Shown: piece after piece, positions 15,401 through 24,809 of the stretch
Numbering within the stretch: the first letter of the stretch is position 1
How the letters are laid out: every line of letters begins with the position of its first letter
NCBI GenBank assembly: GCA_030765555.1
Contig: JAVCCI010000073.1
Coordinates: 1-46,179 of the forward strand
From: Candidatus Kappaea frigidicola
Lineage (GTDB): Bacteria > Omnitrophota > Gorgyraeia > JAGLLT01
DNA length: 46,179 nucleotides
Direction of reading: 5' to 3'
Program-made: the position numbers and the translations under genes
The notes under the pieces: generated by a model
What the model was told of the DNA's origin: nothing
The model's input: only the letters and a program-made list of their open reading frames with translations
The model's database searches: none

Positions 15401-16546
15401 ATGGCAAAAAAATTATTTTTTATAGCTGGTGAATCTTCAGGCGATCTCCACGGAGCTCACCTGATTGACAGCTTACTATCATTGGATGCAACTATCGAGA
15501 CTTACGGCATTGGTGGTTCTCAGATGAAAAAAGCAGGGGCTGAAATATTTGAGGACTTAACTAACGTCGCTGTAATAGGCTTTGCTGAAGTCATAAAAAA
15601 CCTTAAATTTTTTAAAACTACCTTCAATCTCGCTCTTCATAAAATAGACCAAATTAAACCCGACGCAGTTATTTTAATTGATTATCCTGGATTTAATCTT
15701 AAGATTGCTGCAGAAATAAAGAAAAAAAATATCCCCGTTATATACTATATCAGCCCTCAGGTCTGGGCATGGGGCAAAAAAAGGATTGAGTTAATAAAAA
15801 AAGTTGTTGATGTAATAATTGTTTTCTTCAAATTTGAACAAATTCTCTACGAAAAAAATAATATGAATGTTGTCTTCCATGGTCATCCACTTATAGATAT
15901 AGTCAAATCTAGTGATTATAAGGAAAGCATTCTTCAAAATCACAACATAGATAAATCAAAAAAAATAATTTCACTTCTTCCTGGTTCAAGAATAAATGAA
16001 GTTAAGCGGATGTTACCGGTTATGCTTGGAAGCGTTTCTATGATACATAATAAAGATAAAAACACTCAATTTTTAATTATAAAGTCAGCTAATATTGATA
16101 ATCAGATTTATGAAAAAATTATGGATATAAAAAATTTACCCGTTAGGCTAATTGAATCCGACTCTTACGACCTCTTGAGTATTTCTGATTTTGCCATAGT
16201 CTGTTCTGGAACTGCAACTCTAGAAACTGCCATCCTACAAATACCAATGCTTGTAATATATAAGATTGGTTTCTTAAGTTGGATACTCATTAAAAACCTA
16301 ATAAAAATACCTAATGTAAGCTTAGTAAATATTGTGGCGGGAAAAAAAATTGTACCTGAATTTTTGCAATATGAAATAAGAGGTAAAAAAATTGCAGAAC
16401 ATGTATTGAATGTTTTAAACGATAAAAATAAAATTAATAAAATTAAATCTGATTTAAAAAACGTAACAAATTCTCTGGGCAACCCAGGTGCCAGTAACCG
16501 AACAGCGGAATATATTTTAAGTTTTCTATCAAACCTCAAAAGCTAA
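15401..16546 (+). CDS. lpxB: Lipid-A-disaccharide synthase
   Basis: The 381-residue length suits LpxB. Key family stretches are the N-terminal GESSGDLHGAHLI (about 9-21), the GIGGSQMKKAGAE segment, IDYPGFNL, YYISPQVWAWG, GHPLID, LLPGSRINEVKRMLP and SGTATLE near residue 270. It is a GT-B glycosyltransferase that joins UDP-diacylglucosamine to lipid X at the inner membrane. It follows the dehydrogenase with a 1-base gap, so the pair are probably coupled. Its last 18 bases overlap the tail of lpxI on the other strand, which means the two lipid A genes are convergent. Confidence 0.96.
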   Translation: MAKKLFFIAGESSGDLHGAHLIDSLLSLDATIETYGIGGSQMKKAGAEIFEDLTNVAVIGFAEVIKNLKFFKTTFNLALHKIDQIKPDAVILIDYPGFNLKIAAEIKKKNIPVIYYISPQVWAWGKKRIELIKKVVDVIIVFFKFEQILYEKNNMNVVFHGHPLIDIVKSSDYKESILQNHNIDKSKKIISLLPGSRINEVKRMLPVMLGSVSMIHNKDKNTQFLIIKSANIDNQIYEKIMDIKNLPVRLIESDSYDLLSISDFAIVCSGTATLETAILQIPMLVIYKIGFLSWILIKNLIKIPNVSLVNIVAGKKIVPEFLQYEIRGKKIAEHVLNVLNDKNKINKIKSDLKNVTNSLGNPGASNRTAEYILSFLSNLKS

Positions 16547-17338
16547 TATGGTAACTCCTAACTTATTAGCACGATTAATCAATTCCTCTTTATCAATTAG
16601 AAGTGTTTTTTGCGCTTCAATAGCAATAACTTTAATTCTAGATTTTTTTAATATTTTGAGAGTTTTTAGACCTATAACAGGAATATCAAAACGCATATCA
16701 TGATTAGGTTTTGAAACCTTAACTACTACAGCATGAGGCCCACCTAATTTGGCTGCCCTTTTAATAGCTGCATCCGTACCTTCAATTGATTCCACAGCTA
16801 AGATAGCTTTATTCTTTACAACAATAGTCTGACCAACAGCAAGACGAGCCATTTCTTTAGCAATTTTTTTTGCAAATTCAATATCGCCCAACTCATTATC
16901 CGTCGGCTTTCTCTGCGTCAAGAGCCCTTTGGGAGCCAGGCAATCCTTTAATAAAAAAGATGAATCAAGTAGCTTGATATTTCTTACATTTAACTCCATT
17001 GCTAAAGCATCCAATAGAGAGTCACCTCGTTTATCCTTAACTTTTTTTAATATGTCCTTAAGGGCACTGTCCTTTTTCAACCATGGTTTGAATAGATGAA
17101 TTGATCGAATTTGACCAGCCATTATTGCTTCGAAAATACTTTCTTTTTTAAAAATATCAAATAACTTACCAAGCTCACCAATTCTAATCCAATAAATTTT
17201 CGTAACATGCTTTGCAATTTCAATTGAAGTCTCTCCAACAAAAGCTATGGCAATAATGTTTATACCTTGTTGTTTAGCAGCTATAGCAGCCATAATTGGA
17301 AACTTTCCATTACCTGCAATAAGACCCAAGCGATTCAT
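16529..17338 (-). CDS. lpxI: UDP-2,3-diacylglucosamine diphosphatase LpxI
   Basis: The 269-residue protein belongs to the LpxI (DUF1009) family. The N-terminal GLIAGNGKFPIMAAIAAKQQG, the central RKPTDNELGDIEFAKKIAKEMA and the C-terminal SIEGTDAAIKRAAKLGG and MRFDIPVIGLKTLK regions fit. LpxI hydrolyses UDP-2,3-diacyl-GlcN to lipid X and UMP, replacing the unrelated LpxH. Its ATG shares one base with the lpxA stop (TAATG), so it is translationally coupled. Its 3' end runs 18 bases into lpxB on the opposite strand. It closes the bamA-to-lpxI run. Confidence 0.94.
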   Translation of the reverse strand: MNRLGLIAGNGKFPIMAAIAAKQQGINIIAIAFVGETSIEIAKHVTKIYWIRIGELGKLFDIFKKESIFEAIMAGQIRSIHLFKPWLKKDSALKDILKKVKDKRGDSLLDALAMELNVRNIKLLDSSFLLKDCLAPKGLLTQRKPTDNELGDIEFAKKIAKEMARLAVGQTIVVKNKAILAVESIEGTDAAIKRAAKLGGPHAVVVKVSKPNHDMRFDIPVIGLKTLKILKKSRIKVIAIEAQKTLLIDKEELINRANKLGVTILAFEV

Positions 17339-18108
17339 TAACTACAGAACCCTCTTTTTGATTTCTTTATAAAACTTGTAAGATGAACTATTTCAGGAGA
17401 TTTCTTAATATCTTTTTGGATGAGTTTTACTGCGTGAGAAGTTGTGAGTTGAGATTTTGTTAAAACTTGTAATGCCTTTTTCAAATCATTCCTAATATTA
17501 GAGGGAATATTGCCTCTTCTTAAACCAACAACATTGAGTCCTTTTGTTTTGGCAGGATGCCCGTCCACCAAAGAATATGGCAAAACGTCCTGCACTATTT
17601 TTGAACAGCCACCGATCATAGCAAAAGTACCTACGCGCGTAAACTGATGCACCGCCGATAAACCACCAACGACCACCTTATCTTCTATCTCAACAAAACC
17701 AGCTAAAGTTCCACAATTTGCGATTATAATATTATTACCTAAAATACATTCATGAGCAACATGACAATAAGCCATTAAAAAATTATTATCACCAATAACT
17801 GTCTTATGTCCCTCTTCTGTGGCAGGATTAATAGTTACATATTCTCTGAAAGTATTATTATCACCTATTTGCAGATAGGTTACTTTATTTTTGTATTTTA
17901 GATCCTGTGGAATTGAACCAATTATACCACCAGTATAAAAACTACAATTTTTACCTATAGTTGTATAACCTGTTACATAACAATTAGCACCGATAACAGT
18001 GTTATCACCTATTTTAACATTTTCCTCTATAATACTGAATGGTCCCACTTTGACGCCTCTACCCAATTCAGCTTTCGGATGTACTAATGCTGTTGAATGA
18101 ATATCCAT
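17338..18108 (-). CDS. lpxA: UDP-N-acetylglucosamine acyltransferase
   Basis: The 256-residue protein starts with hexapeptide repeats of the left-handed beta-helix (residues 1 to about 190) and ends with the alpha-helical LpxA domain, including GHPAKTKGLNVVGLRRGNI. The catalytic histidine lies in the AYCHVAHECILGNN segment near residue 120. LpxA moves a 3-hydroxyacyl chain from ACP to the 3-OH (or 3-NH2 in GnnAB organisms) of UDP-GlcNAc, the first lipid A step. It lies 4 bases after the lpxC-fabZ stop. The length and repeat pattern separate it from LpxD. Confidence 0.96.
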   Translation of the reverse strand: MDIHSTALVHPKAELGRGVKVGPFSIIEENVKIGDNTVIGANCYVTGYTTIGKNCSFYTGGIIGSIPQDLKYKNKVTYLQIGDNNTFREYVTINPATEEGHKTVIGDNNFLMAYCHVAHECILGNNIIIANCGTLAGFVEIEDKVVVGGLSAVHQFTRVGTFAMIGGCSKIVQDVLPYSLVDGHPAKTKGLNVVGLRRGNIPSNIRNDLKKALQVLTKSQLTTSHAVKLIQKDIKKSPEIVHLTSFIKKSKRGFCS

Positions 18109-18112
18109 TTTT

Positions 18113-19441
18113 TTATGCCTTAACTAAACTAAATCTTAAATCAGCTTCCGAGACTATGTTTCCATCTACTGATGCCTTAGTGCGAACTTGTCCCGTCTTT
18201 GATTTTATTTTTACAATTTCCACTTCAAAAACTAATTGATCTCCAGGAACAACTGTCCTTCTAAATTTAACATTATTCATACTCATAAAATAAGCTATCT
18301 TTCCAGCATTTGATGATTTACTTAAAAGTAAAACTCCAGCAACCTGAGCCATAGCTTCTACAATTAAAACACCTGGCATTATTGGTCGTCCAGGAAAATG
18401 TCCTTCAAAAAAATATTCATTTATAGTTACATTTTTTATACCCACCGCTCGCTTGTCTTCTTCCAATTCAATAATTCTATCTATCAATAGAAATGGGTAG
18501 CGATGAGGCAATATATTCTGGATATCAGTTATATTAAATGGTGGCATTCCTGAAAATACAGCTGGTGATTTAATCCCAGCTTCCTTTGCCTTCTTAATAT
18601 AGCTAAACATCCTTTCAACTAATTTTATATTTAATGAGTGTCCACTTTTTAAAGCTATAATTTTACCTTTAATTGGTTTGCCCAAGAGATACAAATCACC
18701 CATGAGATCTGCAATTTTATGCCGGACAAATTCATTACTAAATCTTAATTTATTACTTATAATGCCTTTTTTGCCAATTACTATAGTGTTTTTATAATTG
18801 GCTCCCTTACCCAAACCCATCTTTTTTAAAGCTTCAACTTCTTCGTTAAGACAAAATGTTCTGGCGGGAGCAATTTCTTTTTCAAAGATTTCCGAGGAAA
18901 TATTTACACTCATAAATTGAGAACTTAAAAGAGGATTTTCATAGCTTAGCGTGTAGGAAACTTCAAAAGAATCATGAGGCAGCAAAACCAAAGAACGATC
19001 GTTTTCTTCTAGCCAGATAGGGATTCTAGGCGTAAAATACTCTTTCTCAGCATTTTGCTCTTTTATGCCAGCTTTTTTTACCAGGTCTGCAAAACCCTGA
19101 GCACTACCATCTAATCCTGGAAGCTCTTCAGAATCTAATTCTACGATAATATTATCAATACCAGTACCGCACAAGGCAGACATAATATGTTCTATGGTAT
19201 GTATTTCAACATCCATGCCATTCTTTTTTATCCCAATTGATGTTCGCCTTAATCTCTTTTTAGGGTCTATAATATTTGAAATATGAGCCTTGACTACAGG
19301 CTTACCCGGCAAATCGACTCTAACAAAGTTAACGCCACTATCTGCCAAAGCAGGCTTAAATTTTGCATTCACTTCCTTGCCTGTGTGAATGCCATATCCG
19401 CTAAAACTTACTTCTTTTTCAATAGTCTTTTGTTTTTCCAT
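18113..19441 (-). CDS. lpxC-fabZ: Bifunctional LpxC deacetylase / FabZ 3-hydroxyacyl-ACP dehydratase
   Basis: Residues 1 to about 290 are LpxC: the zinc ligands His85 (EHIMSALCG), His241 and Asp245 (RHKIADLMGD) and the general acid His268 (SGHSLN) are present. Residues from about 305 to 442 are FabZ: LPHRYPFLL (His313) and FEGHFPGRPIMPG with His348 and Glu362, the hot-dog-fold catalytic pair. LpxC deacetylates UDP-3-acyl-GlcNAc, the committed lipid A step, and FabZ dehydrates 3-hydroxyacyl-ACP, drawing on the same pool of acyl-ACP. Fusions like this are known from Bacteroidetes and some other phyla. Both halves look complete with no frameshift. Confidence 0.97.
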   Translation of the reverse strand: MEKQKTIEKEVSFSGYGIHTGKEVNAKFKPALADSGVNFVRVDLPGKPVVKAHISNIIDPKKRLRRTSIGIKKNGMDVEIHTIEHIMSALCGTGIDNIIVELDSEELPGLDGSAQGFADLVKKAGIKEQNAEKEYFTPRIPIWLEENDRSLVLLPHDSFEVSYTLSYENPLLSSQFMSVNISSEIFEKEIAPARTFCLNEEVEALKKMGLGKGANYKNTIVIGKKGIISNKLRFSNEFVRHKIADLMGDLYLLGKPIKGKIIALKSGHSLNIKLVERMFSYIKKAKEAGIKSPAVFSGMPPFNITDIQNILPHRYPFLLIDRIIELEEDKRAVGIKNVTINEYFFEGHFPGRPIMPGVLIVEAMAQVAGVLLLSKSSNAGKIAYFMSMNNVKFRRTVVPGDQLVFEVEIVKIKSKTGQVRTKASVDGNIVSEADLRFSLVKA

Positions 19442-19490
19442 ACTAATTCAGCCTTTGAAATATTATATTTTATTAATAGAAGAAAACAGC

Positions 19491-20519
19491 CTATTTGCGT
19501 TTTTCCAATTCTTCGATACGATTTTGAAGATCTTTAATAGTCTTCATCATTTCAGGCAGTCTCTGAACGCAAGCATTGACTCTCTTGGCAACATTATGAG
19601 GCTTAGCGGGATAACCGGAAACTTTTGTATTAGGCGGGACTGACTTAGTTACTCCAGCTTGAGCAGCAACAATTGAACCATCGCCGATATTGATATGGCC
19701 TACTACTCCAGATTGGCCGGCCAAAATAACCTCCCTACCAATAACGGTGCTACCAGAAATACCAGCCTGAGCAACGACTATTGAATTCTCTCCGATTATT
19801 ACATTATGAGCTATTTGAACTAAATTATCTATTTTTGTACCTCGACCAACCACAGTTTTATCAAATCTAGCCCTATCAATGGTAACATTAGCACCTATTT
19901 CAACATCGTCCTCAATGGCCACAGTACCAATTTGAGGTATTTTATGATGAACACCTTTAACTGTCGCAAAACCAAAACCATCACTACCTATAACGCTACC
20001 TGAATGAATAATTACTCTATCGCCTATTGTTACTCTTTCTCTAATAGAAACACTAGGATAAATAATGCAATTCTTGCCTATTTTAGCATGATGCCCAAGA
20101 TATACCCCACTATACAAAACAGCATTATCATCTATCTCCGCATAGTCTTCAACAACTACATAAGGCTGAATAGCTACATTCTTACCCAATTTTACGCTAT
20201 TACCAATAATAGCTGTTGAATGTATTCCTTCAGGATGTTTATCTTCATTGGGAGCCAAAAGGGAAACCAATCGAGAGAAAGCTAACGATGGGTTATCAGT
20301 TTTAATAATTGTTTTTGGTCCACTATTTACATCACTTGATGTAATTATAGCTGAAGCATTTGTAGCATCCATTAAATTCATATACTTTGAATTAGCTATA
20401 AAAGTAATATCACCCTTTTTAGCTTCTTTTATTCCTGAAACACCTGTGATATGTATATTCTCATCACCAATAATTGTACCATCAATTAATTTAGCAATTT
20501 CTTTTAGCGTCGTTTTCAT
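19491..20519 (-). CDS. lpxD: UDP-3-O-acylglucosamine N-acyltransferase
   Basis: The 342-residue protein has the LpxD N-terminal uridine-binding domain (1 to about 95, with ITFIANSKY), a left-handed beta-helix of hexapeptide repeats (about 100-310) with the catalytic histidine in VQIAHNVIIGEN, GSDGFGFA near residue 180, and a C-terminal coiled helix. It adds the second hydroxyacyl chain to the deacetylated amino sugar. It lies between ompH (14 bases upstream) and lpxC-fabZ (49 bases downstream), the same order as in many proteobacteria. Confidence 0.96.
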   Translation of the reverse strand: MKTTLKEIAKLIDGTIIGDENIHITGVSGIKEAKKGDITFIANSKYMNLMDATNASAIITSSDVNSGPKTIIKTDNPSLAFSRLVSLLAPNEDKHPEGIHSTAIIGNSVKLGKNVAIQPYVVVEDYAEIDDNAVLYSGVYLGHHAKIGKNCIIYPSVSIRERVTIGDRVIIHSGSVIGSDGFGFATVKGVHHKIPQIGTVAIEDDVEIGANVTIDRARFDKTVVGRGTKIDNLVQIAHNVIIGENSIVVAQAGISGSTVIGREVILAGQSGVVGHINIGDGSIVAAQAGVTKSVPPNTKVSGYPAKPHNVAKRVNACVQRLPEMMKTIKDLQNRIEELEKRK

Positions 20520-20533
20520 ATATATACCTTAGT

Positions 20534-21052
20534 TTACTTACACCTTTTATTAAGCTCATTTAAAACTTTATCAGTCAAGTCATAACCATCCTGACCATAA
20601 AGTATCATCCGTTCATTGAAAATTACAGTATACCCCTCTTCTTCGCCCATTTTTTTTACCAACGCATCAAACTCTTTAATAATTTCTTTAGCCGCATCAT
20701 CTTTTTCTTTGAGTAGCTCTTTGCTAGCTTCTTGATCAAAGGCTTGCAATTCCTTAATTTTTTCATTTATTTGATTTTGTATTTTTTCTTTTTCGGCATC
20801 GCTGGCAATTTCAAATTTGTCTTTAAGTTTTCTTACTTGGGTTACCATTTTATCATGTTCTTTTTGTTTTTTTTCACCTTTTTTTTCTAACTCTTTTTCT
20901 GTTGAAATTGTCTTTTTATAATTGTTAAAAACTTGTACAAAATCAACATAACCGAACTTTATTTCGGCATAAGATACACTCGCAAATAATAACATAAACA
21001 TAATTAATATAACAAAACTAGTTCCTAATATTTTACCTATCTTACCCATCAA
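20534..21052 (-). CDS. OmpH/Skp-family periplasmic chaperone
   Basis: The 172-residue protein has a signal peptide (about residues 1-29, hydrophobic core then SYAEIKFGYVD) and a long Lys/Glu-rich coiled coil (about 50-130), the tentacle structure of Skp. The ending EEGYTVIFNERMILYGQDGYDLTDKVLNELNK is typical of the OmpH family. Skp trimers hold unfolded outer-membrane proteins in the periplasm before BamA inserts them. The gene lies between bamA and lpxD as in E. coli. The low sequence specificity of coiled coils is offset by this context. Confidence 0.93.
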   Translation of the reverse strand: MMGKIGKILGTSFVILIMFMLLFASVSYAEIKFGYVDFVQVFNNYKKTISTEKELEKKGEKKQKEHDKMVTQVRKLKDKFEIASDAEKEKIQNQINEKIKELQAFDQEASKELLKEKDDAAKEIIKEFDALVKKMGEEEGYTVIFNERMILYGQDGYDLTDKVLNELNKRCK

Positions 21053-21081
21053 ACTACCTCCGTCTAGTATTAAAATTGAGT

Positions 21082-23367
21082 TTAAAAACCTCTGCTCATA
21101 CTAAAGTGAAATCTACCCTTTTCATCGCCCGGATCATAGTCGAGCCCATAACCATAATCAACTTTAACCGGACCAATGGGCGTTTTAACTCTGACACCTA
21201 AACCAACTGCAGATTTGAAATCTTTACCAACATCTCCAATGTCAGACCAAACATTTCCTATATCATAAAAAACAGCACCTTTTATATTTTTCATTACTGG
21301 AAAAGTATATTCAAGATTACCTATTAACATTGAATCTCCCCCGATTGGTTCACCGCTTATTTTGGGACCTACATGTCTTTCTTTGTATCCACGAATAGTA
21401 TTAGCACCACCCGCATAAAATCTCTCGTAAATTGGCACCATATTCGTATCATCATATTGATCAGCTAGGCCAGCTCTTAATTTAGTTTCGAATGTGAAAT
21501 TCTCAAAATGAGTAAAAAACCAATCAAGTTCACCCATATATTTCACAAAATCTCTATCTCCCCCAAAAGGCCCACCAGCTATTTCAACAGTATTATCAAT
21601 AACGCCACCAGATTTAGGGTTAAAACTACTGTCTCTTGTATCTCTTACTAGACTAAATTGAAGAGAACTTATCGCATGCTCACCCTCTTCTACCCATACA
21701 TCGGGAAGACTTTCCGGTGTCGCCCAATAAGGAATATCACCAAGCTTAACCTGCTCTAATTTATACATTGTTCCTATATGAATATTATCACTTATTCTTT
21801 TACCTAAGCGTACATCTCCACCTAAACGCTGCAATTCATACAAATTTCTTGAGCGATATCTATTATAAAAATCAAATCCAAATGATATCGGTTTATTAAA
21901 AAGCCAAGGTTCTGTAAAACTTAAATCGTAATATTCTTTATCGCTACCAAATTCTGCTCTGATAGATAATTTTTGACCATCACCCGTAAAAGTGGGCCAG
22001 TTTCTCCAGTCAAAATTACGTTGCTGCAATTCAACAAAACCAATAAGCTTATCTACGGAACTATAACCAGCACCAAAACTAACCTGTCCAGTTTTAGTTT
22101 CCTTCACATTGATAATTAAATCCTTTTTATTAGAAGCTGAACCTGGAGCCGTATCATATGTAATCTCTTCAAAATAACCTAAGTTATTAAGATTTTGCTT
22201 GCTTCTTTTAAGCTGGGCCCCATCAAAAACTCCTCCCGGCTTAATCTTTAACTCTCTTCTTATAACAATATCTTTTGTCTTATCATTACCGCGTATTATA
22301 ACTTTTTCAATATAAGCCAATTCATTCTCAGTTATATTGTAAGTAATATCCATTTGTTGTTTTTGTTTATTAAAAACAACTTCTGGAATTGTTCGCGCTG
22401 AAATATAACCTTTCTCAAAATAAAGTTCATTGATCCCGGCAAGATCGTTTTCAAGCTTATACGGCGTGAAAGTTGAGTCAGACTTCATTTTCAAAGATTC
22501 TTCAATGGTCATTGTGTCAATAACATCATTGCCCGCTATCTTAATCGTACCCACTGTATACTTATCACCTTCATATATGTCCAATACAATCGCCATTGTA
22601 TTCTTATCTTTATCATACTCTACATCATGAGTAATTTCAGCATCCGCGTATCCCTTATCAGCATATAATTGCTTAATAGTTCTAATGTCACTTTTAAATT
22701 TACTGTCATCAAAAAAGCCCGAAGTAAATAACGAATCTCTTTTAGTCTGAATCGATTTTAATATTGTTTTTGTGGCTACAGCCTTATTGCCTCTAACCTT
22801 AATATTAGAAATCCTATATCTGCCACCCTCATCTGCTAGAATAAAAACCCTAGCTTCATTAGTATCTTTATCAACTAGAATCTCTTCTTCAATTATAGCC
22901 AGATGGTAACCTTCTTTAATATAAAAACTTTTTATTTTATCAACATCTTGATTAAGTTGAACATAGTCTAATGGCTGATCAATCTGAGAATCCATCATCC
23001 TACGAAGTCTCTCATCTTTTATCTGTCGATTACCTCTAAAGATGATTTCTTTCAGGAGGGGCTTTTCGGTTACTATATAAGTAATCACAACGCCTCCATC
23101 TTTATCTTGGAGGTCAGCATTGATATCAGTAAAATACCCAGAAGCATACAGATTCTTTATGTCCTCATTTAACTTATCCTGAGAGAACACAGAGCCTATT
23201 TGGGTTTTAACTTTCGAGAGTATAGTGGGCGTACTGATTAGCTTATTATTTACTACCACAACTTCGACAACTAACTTGCCTGCCATATCTTCTTCGGCAA
23301 ATAAATCAGCCCTCATCCCCACTAACACTAGCATCACTAGTATTATAAAAAAAAATTTTTTTTCCAT
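21082..23367 (-). CDS. bamA: Outer membrane protein assembly factor BamA
   Basis: From the ATG at 23367 the protein is 761 residues: a signal peptide (KKFFFIILVMLVLVGM then a cleavage region at about 22-25), five POTRA-like repeats (about 28-420) and a C-terminal 16-strand barrel that ends in aromatic F as expected. The barrel shows GGANTIRGY (the VRGF/IRGY lid motif) and GPVKVDYGYGLD. BamA folds and inserts outer-membrane proteins. An in-frame ATG at 23385 would add six residues, but it lies between the -35 and -10 of the likely promoter, so the shorter form is preferred. It has no Shine-Dalgarno. Skp and lpxD follow directly. Confidence 0.95.
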   Translation of the reverse strand: MEKKFFFIILVMLVLVGMRADLFAEEDMAGKLVVEVVVVNNKLISTPTILSKVKTQIGSVFSQDKLNEDIKNLYASGYFTDINADLQDKDGGVVITYIVTEKPLLKEIIFRGNRQIKDERLRRMMDSQIDQPLDYVQLNQDVDKIKSFYIKEGYHLAIIEEEILVDKDTNEARVFILADEGGRYRISNIKVRGNKAVATKTILKSIQTKRDSLFTSGFFDDSKFKSDIRTIKQLYADKGYADAEITHDVEYDKDKNTMAIVLDIYEGDKYTVGTIKIAGNDVIDTMTIEESLKMKSDSTFTPYKLENDLAGINELYFEKGYISARTIPEVVFNKQKQQMDITYNITENELAYIEKVIIRGNDKTKDIVIRRELKIKPGGVFDGAQLKRSKQNLNNLGYFEEITYDTAPGSASNKKDLIINVKETKTGQVSFGAGYSSVDKLIGFVELQQRNFDWRNWPTFTGDGQKLSIRAEFGSDKEYYDLSFTEPWLFNKPISFGFDFYNRYRSRNLYELQRLGGDVRLGKRISDNIHIGTMYKLEQVKLGDIPYWATPESLPDVWVEEGEHAISSLQFSLVRDTRDSSFNPKSGGVIDNTVEIAGGPFGGDRDFVKYMGELDWFFTHFENFTFETKLRAGLADQYDDTNMVPIYERFYAGGANTIRGYKERHVGPKISGEPIGGDSMLIGNLEYTFPVMKNIKGAVFYDIGNVWSDIGDVGKDFKSAVGLGVRVKTPIGPVKVDYGYGLDYDPGDEKGRFHFSMSRGF

Positions 23368-23375
23368 TAATATAT

Positions 23376-23404
23376 AATATATCATAGTCTTGCCTAAATG
23401 TAAA
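23376..23404 (-). promoter_or_regulatory. Promoter for bamA and the lipid A genes, apparently leaderless
   Basis: On the minus strand TTTACA (23399-23404, five of six) and TATATT (23376-23381, five of six) are 17 bases apart, with TGA forming an extended -10. The -10 ends 8 bases before the ATG at 23367. The design matches the msbA-like promoter at 14365-14393. Confidence 0.55.
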
Positions 23405-23447
23405 CTACATATTAAAAGATTTTTATTACGCTAATACGCTACTAAAT

Positions 23448-24809
23448 TTATACATGTTCGCTTTCAGCATAATTCTCAAAACGTGCATACTCTTTGATAA
23501 ACGTGAGAAAGAAGTTGCCTACAGGACCATTTCTCTGCTTGGCCATTATAACCTCTGTCCGACCTTTATTTTCTGGAGAAGGACTGTAATATTCTTCTCT
23601 TAAAAGGAGAGCAACTACATCTGCATCCTGCTCGATAGCCCCAGATTCTCTTAAATCTGAAAGCTGGGGTCTTCTATCAGTTCTTGACTCTACAGCCCTC
23701 GATAATTGACTTACAGCTATAACTGGTACTTCTAATTCTCTAGCTAAAGCCTTGAGGGAGCGTGAAATATCAGAAATTTCCTGCTGCCTACTATCTGAAC
23801 GAGCAGACCCTTGCATTAGCTGTAAATAATCAACCATAATTAATTGAATATCATGCTGTGACTTAAGTCGCCTAGCTTTAGCTCTTAACTGCAAAGCAGA
23901 AATGCTGGGAGTATCATCAATATATATAGGTGCATCTGCCAATACGCTTGCAGCACTCGTAAGTTTCGGCCATTCATTTTTTTCAGAAAGGTAACCAGTT
24001 CTTACTTTTTGAATATCAACTCTTGCATGTGAACAAAGTAATCTTTGCACCAATTGCTCTTTAGACATTTCGAGACTAAATATAGCCACGGGCACAGAGT
24101 CTTTAACTGCCGCGTGTTCAAGCATTCTTAAAGCCAAAGAAGTTTTCCCCATTGAGGGACGCCCTGCTACTACAACTAAATCTGACTTTTGTAAACCAGC
24201 AGTCATAATATCAAAATCAGTTAAACCAGTAGCTACTCCTGTTACATGTGTTTTATTCTGATATAGTTTATCAATAGTTTCAATGCTATTTTTTATAATA
24301 TCTTTTAATGAAATAAAACCAGCCTCAACCTTATGGCTGGTAATATCAAAAATAAGCTTCTCTGCTTTATCGAGAAGCTCATCCACATCCTCAAACTCAT
24401 CACCATAACCATCACTAGCGATTTGGGTCGAGGCATTTATTAGTTTACGTAAAACGCTTTTTTCTTTTACTATTTTAGCGTAATGTTCCACATTGGCTGC
24501 CGTAGGAACCTCGGAAGCCAAAGATGTCAAATAAGCAGGGCCGCCTACTTCATTAAGCAAACCTTGCTTTTTCAATGTTTCCGTTACAATCAAAACATCA
24601 GCTGCCTTATTTTCAGAAAAAAGATCACACATAACAGAAAAGACTCTTCTATTAGCACTACTGTAAAAATCATCTTCTCTTAATATTTCAATAGAGGCTG
24701 ATATTGCCGATTCCTCAATTAACATAGAACCCAAAACAGCTCTCTCTGCTTCTACACTTTGAGGTGGCACCCTCTCCAGAACACTATCTTTAGTTTTTGA
24801 ACCGTTCAT
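23448..24809 (-). CDS. dnaB: Replicative DNA helicase DnaB
   Basis: The 453-residue protein has the DnaB N-terminal domain (about 15-115, PPQSVEAERAVLGSML), a linker and a RecA-like C-terminal motor (about 180-445) with Walker A GRPSMGKTSLALRM, Walker B LIMVDYLQLM and the arginine finger region near LSDLRESGAIEQDADVV. It is a ring helicase that unwinds DNA at the fork. No intein is present. Its start overlaps the rplI stop by one base, and the rpsF-ssb-rpsR-rplI-dnaB order is common in bacteria. A 62-base gap with a promoter follows before bamA. Confidence 0.97.
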   Translation of the reverse strand: MNGSKTKDSVLERVPPQSVEAERAVLGSMLIEESAISASIEILREDDFYSSANRRVFSVMCDLFSENKAADVLIVTETLKKQGLLNEVGGPAYLTSLASEVPTAANVEHYAKIVKEKSVLRKLINASTQIASDGYGDEFEDVDELLDKAEKLIFDITSHKVEAGFISLKDIIKNSIETIDKLYQNKTHVTGVATGLTDFDIMTAGLQKSDLVVVAGRPSMGKTSLALRMLEHAAVKDSVPVAIFSLEMSKEQLVQRLLCSHARVDIQKVRTGYLSEKNEWPKLTSAASVLADAPIYIDDTPSISALQLRAKARRLKSQHDIQLIMVDYLQLMQGSARSDSRQQEISDISRSLKALARELEVPVIAVSQLSRAVESRTDRRPQLSDLRESGAIEQDADVVALLLREEYYSPSPENKGRTEVIMAKQRNGPVGNFFLTFIKEYARFENYAESEHV

